A stretch of 64,000 bases of DNA, from assembly GCF_016793485.1 (NCBI RefSeq), contig NZ_JAEULZ010000046.1, forward strand, positions 248,001 to 312,000. Reading direction: 5' to 3'. Below are positions 27,352 to 37,301 of the stretch, piece after piece. How positions within the stretch are numbered: the stretch's first letter is position 1; each line of letters opens with the position of its first letter. Made by a program: the position numbers and the translations under genes. Source of the DNA: Mesorhizobium sp. (GTDB lineage Bacteria; Pseudomonadota; Alphaproteobacteria; Rhizobiales; Rhizobiaceae). Below the pieces are notes generated by a model that ran no database searches, was not told where the DNA came from, and worked only from the letters and a program-made list of their open reading frames with translations.

Positions 27352-28784
27352 ACATTCAGCAGAAGATATTCACGTTCCCACGGCGAGATCACTTCCATGA
27401 AGGTCTCGAATTCCGCACGCTTGATTGCGGCATAGGTGGAGACGAAGGAAGCGCCAAGCACTTCGCGCAGGTCGTCGTCGGCCTCGAACAGGTCGACGGC
27501 TTCCAGCAGGCCGCGCGGCAGGTCGATTTCGTCCTCATTGGCAGTGGTGAGGATAGGTGCGTCCGGCTTCAGCTTTTTGTTGAGGCCGATCAGCCCGCAG
27601 GCGAGCGAAGCGGCGAGCGCCAGATAGGGGTTGGCGTCTGAGGACGGAATGCGGTTTTCCACACGCCGCGCCGCTGGGTCGGAGCGCGGGACGCGGAACG
27701 CCGTGGTGCGGTTGTCGTAGCCCCATTTGTTGTTGACCGGGGCAGACGCCGCCTGCGTCAGCCGGCGGTAGGAATTCACATAGGGCGCGAACATCACCAG
27801 CGCGTTTGGCACATGCTTCTGCATGCCGCCGATGAAATGCAGGAACTCTGCGGACTCACTGCCGTCCTCGTTGGTGAAGAGGTTGCGGCCCGTCTTCGTA
27901 TGGATGAGCGACTGGTGGATGTGCATCGCCGAGCCCGGCTGCCCCTGCATCGGCTTGGCCATGAAGGTGGCGTAGGTCTCGTGTTTCAGCGCTGCCTCAC
28001 GGATGGTGCGCTTGAACAGGAACACCTGGTCGGCGAGTTCCACCGGATGGCCGTGGCGCAGGTTGATCTCGAGCTGCCCGGCGCCCTCTTCGTGGATCAG
28101 CGTGTCGATCTCCAGCCCCTGCGCCTCGGAGAAATGGTAGATGTCGTCGATCAACTCGTCGAACTCGTTGACGCCCGCGATGGAATAGCCTGCGCCGCCG
28201 CCGATGGGACGGCCGGAGCGGCCGACGGGCGGCGTTAGCGGATAGTCCGGGTCGGGATTCTTGCGCACCAGATAGAACTCGATCTCCGGCGCGACGACTG
28301 GCTTCAGTCCCTTGTCGGCATAGGCGGCCAGAACCTTCTTGAGCAGGTTGCGCGGCGTGAATTCCACGGCGCGCCCGTCCTGGTGAACGAGGTCGCAGAT
28401 GACCTGCGCGGTCGGGTCGGATTCCCACGGCACTTCGGACAACGTGCCGAGGTCCGGCATGAGTTTCAGGTCGCCGTCATCCTCGGGATAGGAGAAGCCG
28501 TTGCCGTCCTCGGGATAACCACCCGAAATCGTCGTCATGAAGACTGCGGAAGGCAGCGCCAGCGAGGTATTCGAAGTGAATTTCTTCGACGGCATCATCT
28601 TGCCGCGGGCGATGCCCGCCTGGTCCGGCGTGATGCACTCGATGTCCTCGATGCCGCGCCATTCCAGCCAGGCGCCGGCTTCCTTCCAGTTCTTCACGCC
28701 GCGATGGCTTTTCACGAATGCAGGCGTGCGCGCACGTCCCCCGCGGTTCGACGGACGGGCTTCCTTCTTGTCAGACGGCATCAA
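27348..28784 (-). CDS. puuA: Glutamine synthetase-like gamma-glutamylpolyamine synthetase
   Basis: A 478-residue member of the glutamine synthetase superfamily, class with PuuA. Signatures are VAPEIEFYLV, the ATP-site region QPGSAMHIHQSLI, TTAFRVPRSDPAARRVENRIPS and NPYLALAASLACGLIG. The N-terminal region (WLEWRGIEDIECITPDQAGIARGKMMPS) is that of GS-like ligases rather than housekeeping GlnA. Coupled to the downstream puuB-like gene, it probably glutamylates putrescine. A putrescine ABC importer (potFGHI) lies 8 kb away. It is divergent from the CHAT-domain gene across about 115 bases. Confidence 0.86.
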   Translation of the reverse strand: MMPSDKKEARPSNRGGRARTPAFVKSHRGVKNWKEAGAWLEWRGIEDIECITPDQAGIARGKMMPSKKFTSNTSLALPSAVFMTTISGGYPEDGNGFSYPEDDGDLKLMPDLGTLSEVPWESDPTAQVICDLVHQDGRAVEFTPRNLLKKVLAAYADKGLKPVVAPEIEFYLVRKNPDPDYPLTPPVGRSGRPIGGGAGYSIAGVNEFDELIDDIYHFSEAQGLEIDTLIHEEGAGQLEINLRHGHPVELADQVFLFKRTIREAALKHETYATFMAKPMQGQPGSAMHIHQSLIHTKTGRNLFTNEDGSESAEFLHFIGGMQKHVPNALVMFAPYVNSYRRLTQAASAPVNNKWGYDNRTTAFRVPRSDPAARRVENRIPSSDANPYLALAASLACGLIGLNKKLKPDAPILTTANEDEIDLPRGLLEAVDLFEADDDLREVLGASFVSTYAAIKRAEFETFMEVISPWEREYLLLNV

Positions 28785-28898
28785 TCACCGATTGGATGTT
28801 GCAGATACGATGACTATAACCGAGCCCGACGGAGAGGCAAAGGGCAGGCGACGCGGCTGCTTTCTCACCGATGGCGGCGTCGTGTGAGGGGGAAAACG

Positions 28899-30773
28899 AT
28901 GCGCACATCTTGGCGGTTTGGACTGGCATTGTCGCTTGCGATGGCCGTGGCAACGCCCGCAACAGCTTGCCCTGCTTTCCGCGATGCGGTCGAGTTGGCC
29001 GGCCTGCAATATCAGGACCTGCTCGCCGACAGGAGCGTCGAGAGCCCGTACTCGCCGAACTATGACGGAACCGAAGGCGCCATCGATGCCTACCTCGCCA
29101 TCCCGTCTTCGCCCAGGGAAACCGGGGAGCGCGGCCTGATTTTCTATGTAAATGACGGGCAGCGGCTCTGCGGCTTCTTCTGGGCCAGTGGATCGCAGCG
29201 AACGGTCGAGTTTGCCGTCGCCACGCCGTCGTCAGAGATCGCCGCGCTCATCGAGCGCGCCGTGTCCGCTGTCGCGGAGGGAGGTGCGCCGCTCGAGCGC
29301 CGGGCGATCCGCCGCGCTGAGGCTCGCGAGGGCGAAGAGGCTGGCCTCCGGTCGGCATCTTCGCTGGTGCCGCCGCGTCGATCGGAAGGTGAGGCCCTTC
29401 AACTGCTGAACGAGGTTTCGGCCCAGATATTTCCGGAGCCTGTCCGCGGCAAGCTTTCGACTTTGTCGAGCCTGACGATCGTCCCGGCCATCAATATCGG
29501 CGTTTTGCCGTTCGCGGCGCTCGATCCCGACGGTGACGGAATTCCCCTGGTGGAAACCACGGCGCTGAACATAGAGGCAAGCCTCGGCGATGTGCTGGCA
29601 GGACGCATCTTCGCCATAGGGGGCGGTGTCGAGCCGCAGGCGATCGTCGGCGACCCTGATGCCAGCACGGATCCGGAGTGGATATTCCCGCGCCTGCCGG
29701 GAGCGGAGCGCGAAGCCAGAGCCGTCGCTGAACGCTTCGGCACGGTCGCGGTAATCGGCGCGGAGGCGACCGTGGAGGAGGTCGTCCCGAAGTTGCGCGG
29801 CGCGGGATACGCTCATATCGCCGCTCATGGCTATTCAAGCGCTGCCGATCCGATCGACGGCAGCTTTCTTGCTTTGACCGGCGACCGGCTGACCGCGCGT
29901 GCTATCCAGTCGATGCGTTTCGAGCGACCGGCGCTCGTCACGCTCAGTGCCTGCCAGACCGGGCTCGGTGGGCAGATGGATGTCGGCATCATAGGCCTGT
30001 CGCGCGGTTTCCTGCTCGCCGGAGCGTCGGCGGTCGTGGCCAGTCTCTGGAACGTCGATGACGAGGCCACCGCGCAGATCATGCAGGCCTATGTCGAGGC
30101 TCTCGCGACCGATCCGCCTGCCGAGGCCCTGCGCAAGGCGCAGAGCGAGGCCCGCAGGAAATGGAAGGACCCTTCGCGATGGGCAGCATTCCTGATGTTC
30201 GGTTCACGCATCGTGGTGCTGCCGCCAAAATCCCCGCAGCCTGAAGCCAACACAGAAATCGCCTACGAATTGATACGGGGTGAAAGACCTGTCGAAGCAG
30301 ACCTCGGCGCTGCGGTGCCTGTCGCCGAAGGGGATGTTCTCGCTGGCCGCATCTTCAATGGCGGCAGCGAACCCGCCGACCTTCTCCTTCTTTATGTCGA
30401 TGCCAAGGGCGCCTCCAGCGAAGTCCTTCGCCAGCGCGTTCAGCCGGGGGAGACGGTCGACGAAAGCCTGCTTCAATTCAACGAAGGGACGACTGGCCGC
30501 GAACGGCTCATCACCGTGCTTGAGACGGTGGATCCCGCGGATATCGAAGGCAAGAGCCTGGCTGGGATGGAATTGCTCGCCCCACTGGCGCGGGTCGTGC
30601 GCCTGGTGGGTTACCCTGCCTTGCCCGCGTTCATTTCCGAGCAGGGCATAGTGAGGTTGACTGACATGACGCCCGCTGTACTCGGTGGCGCCGTCTCGAC
30701 CACTCAGCAGCGCGAGGATATCCCGAGCTACCGGCGCTCGGTACAGATCATGGAATTCCAAGTAGGCGAATAG
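28899..30773 (+). CDS. Exported CHAT-domain (caspase-like) protein
   Basis: A 624-residue protein with an N-terminal signal peptide (about residues 1-24, ending ATPATA). Residues about 180-435 form a CHAT domain, a caspase-like peptidase fold: His310 in HIAAHGYSS and Cys352 in LSACQTGLGG are the expected dyad. The downstream motifs GIIGLSRGFLLAGASAVVASLW and EALRKAQSEARRKWKDPSRWAAFLMFG complete the domain. The last 180 residues are a separate beta-rich part (AYELIRGERPVEADLG...). No TPR repeats are seen, unlike many CHAT proteins. ATG at 28899 follows GAGGGGG; the open frame extends far upstream antisense to puuA and is not coding. A protease or a structural role in the periplasm is possible; its targets are unknown. 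Confidence 0.86.
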   Translation: MRTSWRFGLALSLAMAVATPATACPAFRDAVELAGLQYQDLLADRSVESPYSPNYDGTEGAIDAYLAIPSSPRETGERGLIFYVNDGQRLCGFFWASGSQRTVEFAVATPSSEIAALIERAVSAVAEGGAPLERRAIRRAEAREGEEAGLRSASSLVPPRRSEGEALQLLNEVSAQIFPEPVRGKLSTLSSLTIVPAINIGVLPFAALDPDGDGIPLVETTALNIEASLGDVLAGRIFAIGGGVEPQAIVGDPDASTDPEWIFPRLPGAEREARAVAERFGTVAVIGAEATVEEVVPKLRGAGYAHIAAHGYSSAADPIDGSFLALTGDRLTARAIQSMRFERPALVTLSACQTGLGGQMDVGIIGLSRGFLLAGASAVVASLWNVDDEATAQIMQAYVEALATDPPAEALRKAQSEARRKWKDPSRWAAFLMFGSRIVVLPPKSPQPEANTEIAYELIRGERPVEADLGAAVPVAEGDVLAGRIFNGGSEPADLLLLYVDAKGASSEVLRQRVQPGETVDESLLQFNEGTTGRERLITVLETVDPADIEGKSLAGMELLAPLARVVRLVGYPALPAFISEQGIVRLTDMTPAVLGGAVSTTQQREDIPSYRRSVQIMEFQVGE

Positions 30774-30800
30774 GCCAGGTGCCTCGGACCGAGTTGCAAG

Positions 30801-31259
30801 TCAGCATCGCGAGCCCTTGATCAAACGGTCCACGACTGGCTGCAACTGCTCGGTTGTGAAAGGCTTTGTCACCACGGCATCGGTGACACTGTCCAGCGAC
30901 GGTCCGGCCGGTGCTGCCATGCGGTTCGACAACAGGATCACGGCTGGCAGCCGGCCGCCGGAGACACGCCGAAGCGCGACGACGCCTGCTACCACGCTGT
31001 CGCAGTCCCTGTTTTCCGGACCGCCATCGAGGATCACGAGACCCGGAAAGGTCAGCGGCAAAACGCGGACGGCGCTGGCCGGCGGTTCGCACACCGGCTT
31101 CAGCCCGCTGCGCTCTACGATCTTCGCTACTACGATGCGGTTGATCTGCGAATTGCCGACAATCAGCACCCGCGAGAGATCGGGCGTCAGTCCATGTGCG
31201 GCTTCACGGTCGGAAAGGACTTTCGCCTCATCGAAAACCGGTTCATGCCGTGATGCCAT
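30801..31259 (-). CDS. Single-domain response regulator receiver protein
   Basis: A 152-residue protein with a receiver domain at residues about 28-148. The first strand is RVLIVGNSQINRIVVAKIVE; the acceptor Asp lies in LVILDGGPEN and the conserved Lys in VVTKPF. The usual acidic pair after strand 1 is replaced by Asn/Ser (GNSQ), so phosphorylation chemistry may be altered. No output domain follows. ATG at 31259 is chosen as the domain-proximal start; the open frame upstream overlaps aceA antisense-frame sequence and is spurious. It lies downstream of aceA and a 78-codon ORF on the same strand, convergent with the CHAT gene. Confidence 0.82.
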   Translation of the reverse strand: MASRHEPVFDEAKVLSDREAAHGLTPDLSRVLIVGNSQINRIVVAKIVERSGLKPVCEPPASAVRVLPLTFPGLVILDGGPENRDCDSVVAGVVALRRVSGGRLPAVILLSNRMAAPAGPSLDSVTDAVVTKPFTTEQLQPVVDRLIKGSRC

Positions 31260-31384
31260 AATGCCTGCTGTACCCTGAACGCCCACGGAAGCAGCGCTGG
31301 CAGCGTCCGTTGGGAGCACAGTAATTCCGCAATCGGCGGAACGCCAGCGGCAATCTCCCGTTGCCGCTGGGTGGTGACGAGGCC

Positions 31385-31621
31385 TCAGCCCTGCTGCGTG
31401 ACGACCACCGGGATCAGCAGGTCGCCCCAGTTGCCGTTGCCGCTGTGGTGGCGGGCCGAGCGGACCAGTTCGACGGACACGCCGGCATCGACGGCCTGCA
31501 TCACCGCCTGGTTCAGCCTGTGCAGGTCGTTGGCGAGGATGCGGATCGCCGCCTGCTGGTCTGTGGTCATCGCCGAGGCCTGTTCTTCGGCGCGCTGCTT
31601 CACTTGGGGCCTGACGTTCAT
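31385..31621 (-). CDS. Small hypothetical protein downstream of aceA
   Basis: A 78-residue ORF 24 bases behind aceA. It has a good ribosome site (GGGAGAAGG seven or so bases before ATG at 31621) and codon use like its neighbours. The protein is mainly helical: KQRAEEQASAMTTDQQAAIRILANDLHRLNQAVMQAV, followed by SVELVRSARHHSGNGNWGDLL. No signal peptide, membrane segment or known motif is visible. The tight spacing suggests co-transcription with aceA. I do not recognise the family. Confidence 0.7.
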   Translation of the reverse strand: MNVRPQVKQRAEEQASAMTTDQQAAIRILANDLHRLNQAVMQAVDAGVSVELVRSARHHSGNGNWGDLLIPVVVTQQG

Positions 31622-31645
31622 GGTCCTTCTCCCTGTTGTATCCGG

Positions 31646-32935
<1,290 letters not shown>

Positions 32936-32983
32936 TTCCGGCTCCTGATCTGTAAGTAGTAACCTTGGGAGGGTTGTCTCACG

Positions 32984-33000
32984 GTCACGTCGGATGTGAC
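32984..33000. promoter_or_regulatory. Inverted repeat upstream of aceA, candidate operator
   Basis: GTCAC-7-GTGAC (GTCACgtcggatGTGAC), perfect 5-base arms, lies 49 bases before the aceA start on the side of its promoter. It is a plausible operator half of the aceA/ScfR intergenic region. Short arms mean chance cannot be excluded. Confidence 0.4.
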
Positions 33001-33077
33001 TTCATTTACAAAAATGCGCTGAAGCACCAGTAGAGACTTGCGAAATAGCAGGAAATAAAGGAAAATCAGTATTCGGT

Positions 33078-33106
33078 TTGACAGGCACGGTCTGTCACAA
33101 TGTAAA
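33078..33106 (+). promoter_or_regulatory. Promoter with internal inverted repeat, upstream of the membrane protein/ScfR gene pair
   Basis: TTGACA at 33078-33083 and TGTAAA at 33101-33106 are spaced by 17 bases, a good sigma-70 layout. The inverted repeat TGACAG-7-CTGTCA (33079-33097, perfect 6-base arms) covers the -35 box and most of the spacer, an ideal place for a repressor. Autoregulation by the downstream XRE-type regulator is inferred. Confidence 0.6.
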
Positions 33107-33128
33107 TGTTGTAAAATGGACGTGCGAC

Positions 33129-33500
33129 GTGGCTTTTTCCCAACTTGCTATGCTGGTTGCTGCCATGTGCCCTATGGCTTGGATCGCAAGCCTGTTTCAT
33201 GGAGAAAAGGGCAACCTCACCGTGCCGGGCTACAACTTGCCGAGCGCCGGATTCGGCCTGCTTGCGTTCTTTAGCTTGATCCAAGCCGTGGTCATCGCCG
33301 TCGTATTTTTGGTCTCGCTTCGTCATGAGGAACTACGAGAGGTTTCGATCGTGCTGTTAGTAGCGGCACTCGCCTCGATGACGTGTTTGTCTCTGTTCTC
33401 ATACGTTTTTGCCAATTCCCGCTTTGCAAGAGCTGGAGTTTGGTTTGGGTTGGTTGGATTTCTGGCATTGGCTGCCGGCCATCTGACGAAAGCCGTCTAG
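33129..33500 (+). CDS. Small four-helix membrane protein of unknown function
   Basis: A 123-residue protein with four predicted membrane helices: FSQLAMLVAAMCPMAWIASLF, GFGLLAFFSLIQAVVIAVVF, VSIVLLVAALASMTCLSLFSYVF and AGVWFGLVGFLALAAGHL. GTG at 33129 is preferred because it just precedes the first helix and follows the predicted promoter; ATG at 33150 would cut the first helix, and TTG at 33078 coincides with the -35 box. The stop lies one base before the start of the ScfR-type gene, so both are one transcription unit. I do not recognise the family. Confidence 0.65.
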   Translation: MAFSQLAMLVAAMCPMAWIASLFHGEKGNLTVPGYNLPSAGFGLLAFFSLIQAVVIAVVFLVSLRHEELREVSIVLLVAALASMTCLSLFSYVFANSRFARAGVWFGLVGFLALAAGHLTKAV

Positions 33501-33501
33501 A

Positions 33502-34938
33502 ATGGCTGACCAAAAAATCTTCGCCGGTCCGCGCATCCGCCGCCTGCGCATGGAGCGGTCGCTGACCCAGACCGCGATGGCGGAGGGGCTCGGCATTTCG
33601 CCCTCCTATCTCAACCTCATCGAGCGCAATCAACGCCCGATCACCGTCCAGCTCATCCTGAAACTCGCCTCCGTCTACCGTATCGATCCGCACGAATTGC
33701 AGGGCGAGACGCGCAGTTCGGTCGCGGCGCTGAAGGAGGTGTTTTCCGATCCGCTGCTGGCGCGGGAACTGCCGGGCGAACTGCCCGGCGACCAGGAACT
33801 GATCGATCTGGCGGAGGCCGCGCCGAACGCCGCCGCCGCCATGCAGAAACTTTTCCGCGCCTATCGCGAGCAGGCCGAGCGGCTGTCCGACCTCAACGCG
33901 CTGCTGGCGGGTGAGGGCAGGGCGACGTCGCTTTCGGCTGCCCGCCTGCCCGTGGACGAGGTGCGCGACCTGTTCGAGCGCCGTCCTTGGCATTTTGCCG
34001 TGCTGGAAGAGGCTGCCGAAACCTTCCATGCTGAACTTGCCCCGGAGTCCGGCCGCAGCGATGATCTGTTCGCCGCGCTGAAGACATGGCTGCGCAAGGA
34101 GCACGGCATATCGGTCAGGCTGCTGCCTGCCGCGACGATGCCAAACTGGCGGCGTCGCTACGACCGTCACTCTCAGCGTCTTTTCCTGTCCGAGCGCCTG
34201 TCGCGCGCCGATCAGTTGCGGGAGGTCGCGATGGAAGCCTGCCTCATCCGCATGCGCGATGCGCTGGCTGGCGAGGTCGATGCATTGAAGCTTTCGTCCG
34301 ACGAGGCGCGACGGCTCGCCCGCTTCGAGTTAGCGCGCTACGCCGCGCTGGCGCTGATGCTTCCTTACTCCGCCTTTCATCAAGCGGCGACACGCGCGCG
34401 ATACGACATTGCCGTTATCGCCGCGCGCTTCGGCGCCTCCTTCGAGCAGGCGGCGACACGACTGGTCAGCCTGCGGCGTCCCGGCGCGGCGGGCGTGCCC
34501 TTTTTCCTGATCGAGACAGACAACGCCGGAAACCGTCTGCGCCGTATCGGTGCATCGGGCTTTCCGCATGCTGCCTTCGGCGGCGCCTGCCCGAAGCTTG
34601 CTGTGCACGACGCATTTGCCGAACCCGGCCGCACGCTTGCCGAGGCTGTCGAGATGCTAGACGGAACCGCCTTCCTGACGATCGCCCGCACGGTGGACGG
34701 CCCGCAGGGCGGTTTCGACGAACGCCCGCGCCGGACCGCGCTGCTGCTCGGCTGCGACCTGTCGCTCCGGGAACAACTCGTCTATGGGGCGGCACTTGCC
34801 GGCGCGCCGACTCCGATCGGCCCTGCCTGCCGGCTCTGCGAGCGGGCAGGCTGCCTCGCCCGCGCCGAACCGCCCGTCACGCGCCCCCTCGGACTCGACG
34901 AGATGGTGACGGGCCTCAGCGCGTTCGATTTTCAGTAG
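33502..34938 (+). CDS. XRE-family regulator of ScfR/RamB type (short-chain fatty acid metabolism)
   Basis: A 478-residue regulator with an N-terminal XRE helix-turn-helix (residues about 8-62, IRRLRMERSLTQTAMAEGLGI and SPSYLNLIERNQRPIT). A long middle part contains an IrrE/ImmA-like region without a clear HExxH metal motif. The C-terminus is cysteine-containing (CRLCERAGC), which matches the DUF2083 part of ScfR/RamB proteins. RamB in corynebacteria controls aceA and acetate use, and ScfR-type proteins in rhizobia sit near aceA, as here. ATG at 33502 directly follows the membrane-protein gene. Control of the divergent aceA gene is a family-based inference. Confidence 0.85.
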   Translation: MADQKIFAGPRIRRLRMERSLTQTAMAEGLGISPSYLNLIERNQRPITVQLILKLASVYRIDPHELQGETRSSVAALKEVFSDPLLARELPGELPGDQELIDLAEAAPNAAAAMQKLFRAYREQAERLSDLNALLAGEGRATSLSAARLPVDEVRDLFERRPWHFAVLEEAAETFHAELAPESGRSDDLFAALKTWLRKEHGISVRLLPAATMPNWRRRYDRHSQRLFLSERLSRADQLREVAMEACLIRMRDALAGEVDALKLSSDEARRLARFELARYAALALMLPYSAFHQAATRARYDIAVIAARFGASFEQAATRLVSLRRPGAAGVPFFLIETDNAGNRLRRIGASGFPHAAFGGACPKLAVHDAFAEPGRTLAEAVEMLDGTAFLTIARTVDGPQGGFDERPRRTALLLGCDLSLREQLVYGAALAGAPTPIGPACRLCERAGCLARAEPPVTRPLGLDEMVTGLSAFDFQ

Positions 34939-35081
34939 CCGAGATCTCAACGAACCCTTGTTGCCACAACCGCCGGCCGACACTGGACCATGCTGCTAAC
35001 AAGGCTTTGCCTTACGCGGGATCGGCAGCGCGTGTCGCCTTCGGCGCAGCGCGCCCAAGGAAATTCGATCACGTTCGACCC

Positions 35082-36032
35082 ATGACCGACGATGCCACCC
35101 AATCATCTGGCAGGCCGCATGTTTCGCGGCGCGAGGAGCAACTTGGCTTCCTGCTCGTCTTCCTGTCCGCGCTCTTCTGGAGCTTTGGCGGAGCGATTGC
35201 CCGTTTCATCGAGACACCCGACACGTGGGCGGTGGTGTTCTGGCGCTCCTTCTGGGCGACGATATTCCTTGTCGGCTTCATGCTCATGCGGGACGGTGCA
35301 CGGGGCACGCTCAGGCTGTTCCGCGACATGGGTGTGCCGGGCATTGCCGTGGGCGTCTGCTTTGCGATCGCCTCTTCCTGTTTCGTCATAGCGATCGCGC
35401 ACACGACGGTCGCCAATGTCGTGCTGATGCAGGCAGGCGTTCCGCTGATCGCCGCGCTGATGGCCTTCATCTTCTTTCGCGAGAGGGTGTCGCCCGCCAC
35501 TTGGGTCGCCATCGGCGCGGTCATATGCGGCGTGGCCATCATGGTCTCGGAATCCTTCGACGGCACTGTTTCGCCGGTCGGCGACAGCCTCGCGTTGCTG
35601 ATCGCCTTCGCCTTCTCCACCGCCACCGTCATCACGCGGCGCTATTCGCATGTGCGCATGACCCCGGCGACCTGCCTGGGCACATTGATCGCCTGCGTCT
35701 TCGCGTTCACGCAGGCCAGCGCTCTTGCCGTCTCAGGTCACGACATGGCGTGGCTCTTTGCCTTCGGCGCGCTCAATCTCGGTCTCGGCCTCGCCTTTTT
35801 CGCCACCGGCGCACGGCTGATCCCTGCCGCCTTCGCCGCGCTGCTGGGCACCTTCGAGACCCTGCTCGGCCCGGTCTGGGTGTGGCTGGTGCATGGCGAG
35901 GTTCCGTCCGCGCGCACGCTGATCGGCGGTGCTGTCATCTTCGCGGCGCTTCTTGTCCATATCGGGCTTCAATTCCGCCGGATGGCTGCGCCGGCGCGCC
36001 CCGGCGTCACCGGTATTCCCGCACCCAATTGA
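35082..36032 (+). CDS. DMT-superfamily transporter, EamA type
   Basis: A 316-residue protein with ten hydrophobic helices in two EamA repeats. The first repeat begins with LGFLLVFLSALFWSFGGAIAR and the second with DSLALLIAFAFSTATVITRRYSH. Motifs such as VLMQAGVPLIAALMAFIFFRERVSPATWVAIG and AAFAALLGTFETLLGPVWVWLVHGE are typical of drug/metabolite exporters. ATG at 35082 is chosen since it lies shortly before the first helix; the long open frame upstream overlaps the ScfR gene in another frame and is spurious. It stands alone between ScfR and potF; the substrate is unknown. Confidence 0.9.
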   Translation: MTDDATQSSGRPHVSRREEQLGFLLVFLSALFWSFGGAIARFIETPDTWAVVFWRSFWATIFLVGFMLMRDGARGTLRLFRDMGVPGIAVGVCFAIASSCFVIAIAHTTVANVVLMQAGVPLIAALMAFIFFRERVSPATWVAIGAVICGVAIMVSESFDGTVSPVGDSLALLIAFAFSTATVITRRYSHVRMTPATCLGTLIACVFAFTQASALAVSGHDMAWLFAFGALNLGLGLAFFATGARLIPAAFAALLGTFETLLGPVWVWLVHGEVPSARTLIGGAVIFAALLVHIGLQFRRMAAPARPGVTGIPAPN

Positions 36033-36159
36033 CGCGACGTTCGGTCTCGTCGGCAATTCAAACCTTGTCGCCGTCCAAAAAGCTCAATAGGCTCCGTTCA
36101 TACTAGGTATCGGCGCGTAGAGGAGGACGTTTGCCGGTGAGGAAAACAAGGGGAATGGA

Positions 36160-37257
36160 ATGAAGAAGAAACTGTCTTTGCTGTCCACGGCAACCGTTAT
36201 CGCCACGATGATGGCCGGCGCCGCCTTCGCTCAGGAGCGTGTCGTCAACGTCTACAACTGGTCCGACTATATCGACGAATCGATTGTCCAGGACTTCACC
36301 AAGGAAACCGGCATCAAGGTCGTCTACGACGTCTTCGATTCCAACGAACTCCTTGAAACCAAGCTTCTTGCCGGCGGCAGCGGATATGATGTCGTCGTGC
36401 CCACGGGTAACTTCCTCGCCCGCCAGATCCAGGCAGGCGTCTTCCAGAAGCTAGACAAGTCCAAGCTGCCGAATCTCGCCAACATGTGGGATGTGGTGTC
36501 GGAGCGCACCGCCAAGTACGATCCCGGCAACGAGTACTCCATCAACTACATGTGGGGCACCGTCGGCATCGGCTACAACCAGAAGAAGGTCCAGGAAGCG
36601 CTCGGCATCGACAAGATCGACAGCTGGGACGTCGTCTTCAATCCCGAGAAGCTGGCCAAGCTCGCCGATTGCGGCGTCTACATCCTCGATTCGCCGACGG
36701 ATATCATTCCGACAACCTTCAAATATCTCGGCATCGACACGGAATCGACCTCGCCGGAGGACATCGCCAAGGCCGAAGAAGCGCTGCTCAAGATCCGGCC
36801 TTACGTCCGCAAGTTCCATTCCTCGGAATACATCAACGCGCTCGCCAACGGCGACATCTGCCTCGCCATCGGTTGGTCGGGCGACGTGTTCCAGGCGCGT
36901 GATCGCGCGGCCGAAGCCGACCAGGGCGTCATCGTCGACTATGTGATCCCGTCCGAAGGCGCGGAGATGTGGTTCGACCAGCTCGCCATTCCGGCCGATG
37001 CCAAGAACATCGAGGAAGCGCACGAGTTCCTGAACTACATGATGAAGCCGGAAGTCGCCGCGAAGGCAACCAACTACATCTACTTCCCGAACGGCAACAA
37101 GGCTTCGCAGGCATTCATCGACAAGGAGATCATCGACGATCCGGCGATCTATCCGGACGAGGCGACGCTGGCAAAGCTCTTCACCGTGTCGCCCTACGAT
37201 CCGAAGACACAGCGCCTCATCACGCGCAGCTGGACCAAGGTCGTCACCGGCCAGTGA
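36160..37257 (+). CDS. potF: Putrescine/polyamine ABC transporter, substrate-binding protein
   Basis: A 365-residue periplasmic binding protein with signal peptide (to MAGAAFA). The motif VVNVYNWSDYIDESIVQDFTKETGIKV at the N-terminus and the GYNQKKVQEALG, YMWGTVGIGYN and NANYIYFPNGN-like segments are those of PotF/PotD proteins. The order potF-potG-potH-potI with the specific PotF type points to putrescine rather than spermidine. AGGGGAATGG precedes the start. A strong intrinsic terminator follows the gene at 37270-37301, before potG, so the binding protein is likely made in excess over the membrane complex. Confidence 0.94.
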   Translation: MKKKLSLLSTATVIATMMAGAAFAQERVVNVYNWSDYIDESIVQDFTKETGIKVVYDVFDSNELLETKLLAGGSGYDVVVPTGNFLARQIQAGVFQKLDKSKLPNLANMWDVVSERTAKYDPGNEYSINYMWGTVGIGYNQKKVQEALGIDKIDSWDVVFNPEKLAKLADCGVYILDSPTDIIPTTFKYLGIDTESTSPEDIAKAEEALLKIRPYVRKFHSSEYINALANGDICLAIGWSGDVFQARDRAAEADQGVIVDYVIPSEGAEMWFDQLAIPADAKNIEEAHEFLNYMMKPEVAAKATNYIYFPNGNKASQAFIDKEIIDDPAIYPDEATLAKLFTVSPYDPKTQRLITRSWTKVVTGQ

Positions 37258-37269
37258 TCTGACATCAAG

Positions 37270-37301
37270 CCCCGGCGTCCAAGACGCCGGGGTTTTTCTT
37301 T
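37270..37301 (+). terminator. Intrinsic terminator/attenuator between potF and potG
   Basis: CCCCGGCGTC (37270-37279), loop CAA, GACGCCGGGG (37283-37292), followed by TTTTTCTTT. This is a perfect 10-base-pair stem with a T-run. It lies inside an evident operon, 42 bases before potG, so partial read-through is expected. Confidence 0.92.

Noticed and set aside
28383-28898. Upstream extension of the CHAT-domain frame
   Set aside because: Antisense to puuA; a signal peptide and a ribosome site mark the true start at 28899.
34086-35081. N-terminal extension of the EamA transporter frame
   Set aside because: It overlaps the ScfR-type gene in another frame and encodes Arg/Ala/Cys-rich sequence; the transporter starts at 35082.
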